Shown piece by piece: positions 5,394 through 7,227 of a stretch of 7,227 nucleotides of DNA (positions are counted from its first letter, which is position 1; the number at the start of each line of letters is the position of its first letter). A program made the translations under genes and the position numbers. The DNA comes from an uncultured Brevibacterium sp. (GTDB taxonomy: Bacteria; Actinomycetota; Actinomycetes; Actinomycetales; Brevibacteriaceae). The notes beneath the pieces were generated by a model that saw only the letters and a list, made by a program, of their open reading frames with translations, ran no database searches and was not told the origin of the DNA. The stretch spans positions 1 through 7,227 of the forward strand of contig CABTZE010000104.1 in NCBI GenBank assembly GCA_902489215.1. The letters run 5' to 3'.

Positions 5394-7227
5394 ATGACTC
5401 ACGGCACATCCGAATCCCCGACTCCGCACTCTGCGGGTCGTGCGGGTGACGACCCAATGATCCGAGTGCGCGATGCACACCTTCACAACCTGAAACACGT
5501 CGACGTCGACCTGCCCCGGGATACCCTCGTGGCGATCACCGGTGTTTCGGGTTCAGGCAAGTCCAGCCTGGCCTTCGGCACCATCCACGGCGAGGCGCAG
5601 CGTCGCTACCTGGAGTCTGTCTCCCCCTTCGCGCGCCGTCTCATCGGCGGCGCGGTCAACCCGCGCGTCGGATCGGTCACGGGTCTTCCACCGACGGTGG
5701 CCCTGCAGCAGTCCACCACCCTGGGTGGGGCACGCTCTTCCGTGGGCACGATCTCGAATATCTCGAATAGCATTCGGCTGCTCTTCTCCCGCTCCGGCAG
5801 CTACCCGGACGGCATGCGCGAACGGCTGGAATACGGCAGGCTCGACTCTGACGCCTTCTCCCCCAACACCACCGCCGGCATGTGCCCGGAGTGCCAGGGG
5901 ACCCGCACCGTGCACCGGCCAACGGAAGAGTCGATGGTGCCGGATCCCAGCCTGTCCATCTGGGACGGTGCGATCGCCGCGTGGCCGGGAGCCTGGTTGG
6001 GTAAGAACTTCCGGGACATCCTGGGCACCCTCGGCTACCCGCTCAATGTCCCGTGGCGGGATATTCCGCAAGAGGACCGCGACTGGATCCTGTTCACGGA
6101 CGAACAGCCGGTGGTCACCGTCCACCCGGTGCGGGATGAAAACGCCATGCAGGGGTCGTATAGAGGCAAATGGCGCTCGGTTGCCACCTACCTCACCGAC
6201 TCCCTGGCGGAAACGGAGTCGGATAAGACCCGCCGCCGGGTGCTCTCCTTCATGCATTCATCGATATGCCCAACCTGCCAGGGCCGCGGTTTCCAGCCGG
6301 ATACCCTGCTGGTCAGCTACGCCGGTTTCGCCATTGACGAATTCAACGACTTGGCGTTGAAGGACGTGCTGACTGTGCTGGAGGTCCGCCTCGAGCACTT
6401 GGCGGGGATCGCGAAGCAGCAGTGGAACGAGCACGACGAGGCCGAAGAGCTGCTGCTGGACCAGGTGCTGCCCACGGTGCGCGCGGCAATCGAGCTGGGG
6501 CTGGGGCACCTAAGCCTCTCCCGTCCGGCCCGGAGCTTGTCTGCGGGCGAACACCAGCGCCTGCGGCTGGCCTCCCAGTTGAACTCGAGCCTGTTCGGCA
6601 CAGCCTATGTGCTGGATGAGCCCTCGGCTGGCCTGCACGTCGTGGAGCGGAAGGCAGTCTCCGAGCTGCTGCAGCGCTTCATCGACGCGGGCAATTCTGT
6701 GCTTCTGGTGGAGCACGATATGTCCCTAGTGGCGGGATGCGATTGGATCGTAGATATCGGCCCTCGCGCCGGTGAGCGCGGCGGGCAGCTGATGTTCTCC
6801 GGCCCTACGGACCAGTTCCGCGCCAACGCCGAGCAGCTTGGCTCACCCACTGCCGCCGCTCTTAACGCAGACTTTCCCGAGCTGACGGACACCCCGGCTG
6901 GCACCGGTGAATCCATCAGCCTCCGAGGTGTTCACGCGCGCGCCTTCGACGGGGCCGACGTGGACTTCCCGCTCGGGGCGCTCACCGCAGTCACGGGAGT
7001 ATCCGGTTCCGGAAAATCCACCCTGGTCATCGGGGTTCTGGCCGATGTGGCGTCCCGCTCAGCCAAGCAGGTGGTCGGCACCGAAGAAGCCACTGACGAA
7101 GATCCTGATGCTGAGTTCACGGCAGAATCCGACGACTCCCGGGATTTCCGAGTGGACAGCGCGGCGGGGGGCGACAAGATCCGCCGGTTGGTTCACATCA
7201 CCCAGAAGCCGATTGGGCGCACGGTGC
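5394..7227 (+). CDS. uvrA2: UvrA-like tandem ABC ATPase (UvrA2/DrrC-type), cut by the window edge
   Basis: The first 611 codons of a UvrA-family protein; the end lies beyond the window. Module 1 has Walker A GVSGSGKSS (50-58), a Q-loop region near 105 (ALQQST), CPEC (164-167), CPTC (292-295), signature LSAGEHQR (382-389), Walker B with YVLDEPSAGLH (405-415) and the EHD switch (440-442). Module 2 begins near 508 with Walker A GVSGSGKST (535-543) and reaches the conserved QKPIGRT (604-610). Compared with canonical UvrA, the segment after RLLFSRSG (129-136) runs straight to AGMCPEC, so the UvrB-binding domain and first Cys pair are missing. Such paralogues are not expected to recruit UvrB; relatives include Deinococcus UvrA2 and DrrC, which protect against DNA-damaging or intercalating drugs. 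An ATG at residue 22 (5457) is an alternative start; neither has a clear ribosome site. It follows the membrane gene by 10 nt, so co-transcription is likely. Confidence 0.92.
   Translation, partial: MTHGTSESPTPHSAGRAGDDPMIRVRDAHLHNLKHVDVDLPRDTLVAITGVSGSGKSSLAFGTIHGEAQRRYLESVSPFARRLIGGAVNPRVGSVTGLPPTVALQQSTTLGGARSSVGTISNISNSIRLLFSRSGSYPDGMRERLEYGRLDSDAFSPNTTAGMCPECQGTRTVHRPTEESMVPDPSLSIWDGAIAAWPGAWLGKNFRDILGTLGYPLNVPWRDIPQEDRDWILFTDEQPVVTVHPVRDENAMQGSYRGKWRSVATYLTDSLAETESDKTRRRVLSFMHSSICPTCQGRGFQPDTLLVSYAGFAIDEFNDLALKDVLTVLEVRLEHLAGIAKQQWNEHDEAEELLLDQVLPTVRAAIELGLGHLSLSRPARSLSAGEHQRLRLASQLNSSLFGTAYVLDEPSAGLHVVERKAVSELLQRFIDAGNSVLLVEHDMSLVAGCDWIVDIGPRAGERGGQLMFSGPTDQFRANAEQLGSPTAAALNADFPELTDTPAGTGESISLRGVHARAFDGADVDFPLGALTAVTGVSGSGKSTLVIGVLADVASRSAKQVVGTEEATDEDPDAEFTAESDDSRDFRVDSAAGGDKIRRLVHITQKPIGRTV

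Noticed and set aside
5553..6257. 234-codon minus-strand ORF and an 819-nt plus-strand ORF (5542-6360) over the UvrA-like gene
   Set aside because: Both are alternate-frame readings of a segment whose true frame carries Walker A and CxxC motifs; the plus-strand one is Arg/Ser/Pro-rich nonsense.
6950..7227. UvrA-like gene as a truncated pseudogene
   Set aside because: The reading frame is open to the last base and conserved motifs are intact; only the window edge cuts it.

Overview
The window looks like chromosome from a high-GC Gram-positive bacterium (Actinomycetota). The grounds are: GC-rich third codon positions in every gene, long spurious ORFs opposite the real ones, a NarL-type two-component system of actinobacterial style, a small UvrA paralogue of the kind common in actinobacteria, and one gene with a leaderless-type promoter. 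I cannot name a genus. No tRNA, rRNA, CRISPR array, insertion sequence or phage gene is visible.

Layout. Four genes lie on the minus strand and two on the plus strand. (1) 126-1619 (-): a LysP/RocE-like amino-acid permease with its own promoter, an 8-bp inverted repeat around the -10 region, and a very strong 16-bp stem-loop beyond its stop codon. (2) 4683-1717 (-): a compact three-gene operon. A membrane histidine kinase comes first, then a LuxR/NarL-family response regulator whose start overlaps the kinase end by 13 nt, then a single-pass membrane protein with a DUF4097-like beta-repeat ectodomain starting 1 nt after the regulator stop. (3) 4778-5383 (+): a divergent, apparently leaderless membrane protein of 201 aa that resembles the input domain of a histidine kinase without any kinase part. 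(4) 5394 to beyond the right edge (+): a UvrA-like tandem ABC ATPase lacking the UvrB-binding insertion, 10 nt downstream of the membrane gene and probably co-transcribed with it.

How they may work together. The kinase and regulator are an orthodox pair. The third gene has the architecture of cell-envelope proteins often linked to such systems (compare LiaF in the LiaFSR system), so a plausible reading is an envelope-stress or antimicrobial-sensing three-component module. The divergent kinase-input-like membrane protein shares a 94-bp intergenic region with the kinase operon, so joint control is possible. The UvrA-like protein belongs to a group that includes DrrC-type proteins protecting DNA from intercalating drugs. 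A stress or drug-response neighbourhood is therefore an attractive but unproven inference. The most unusual items are the orphan kinase-input-like protein and its possible link to the three-gene operon; the rest is conventional.
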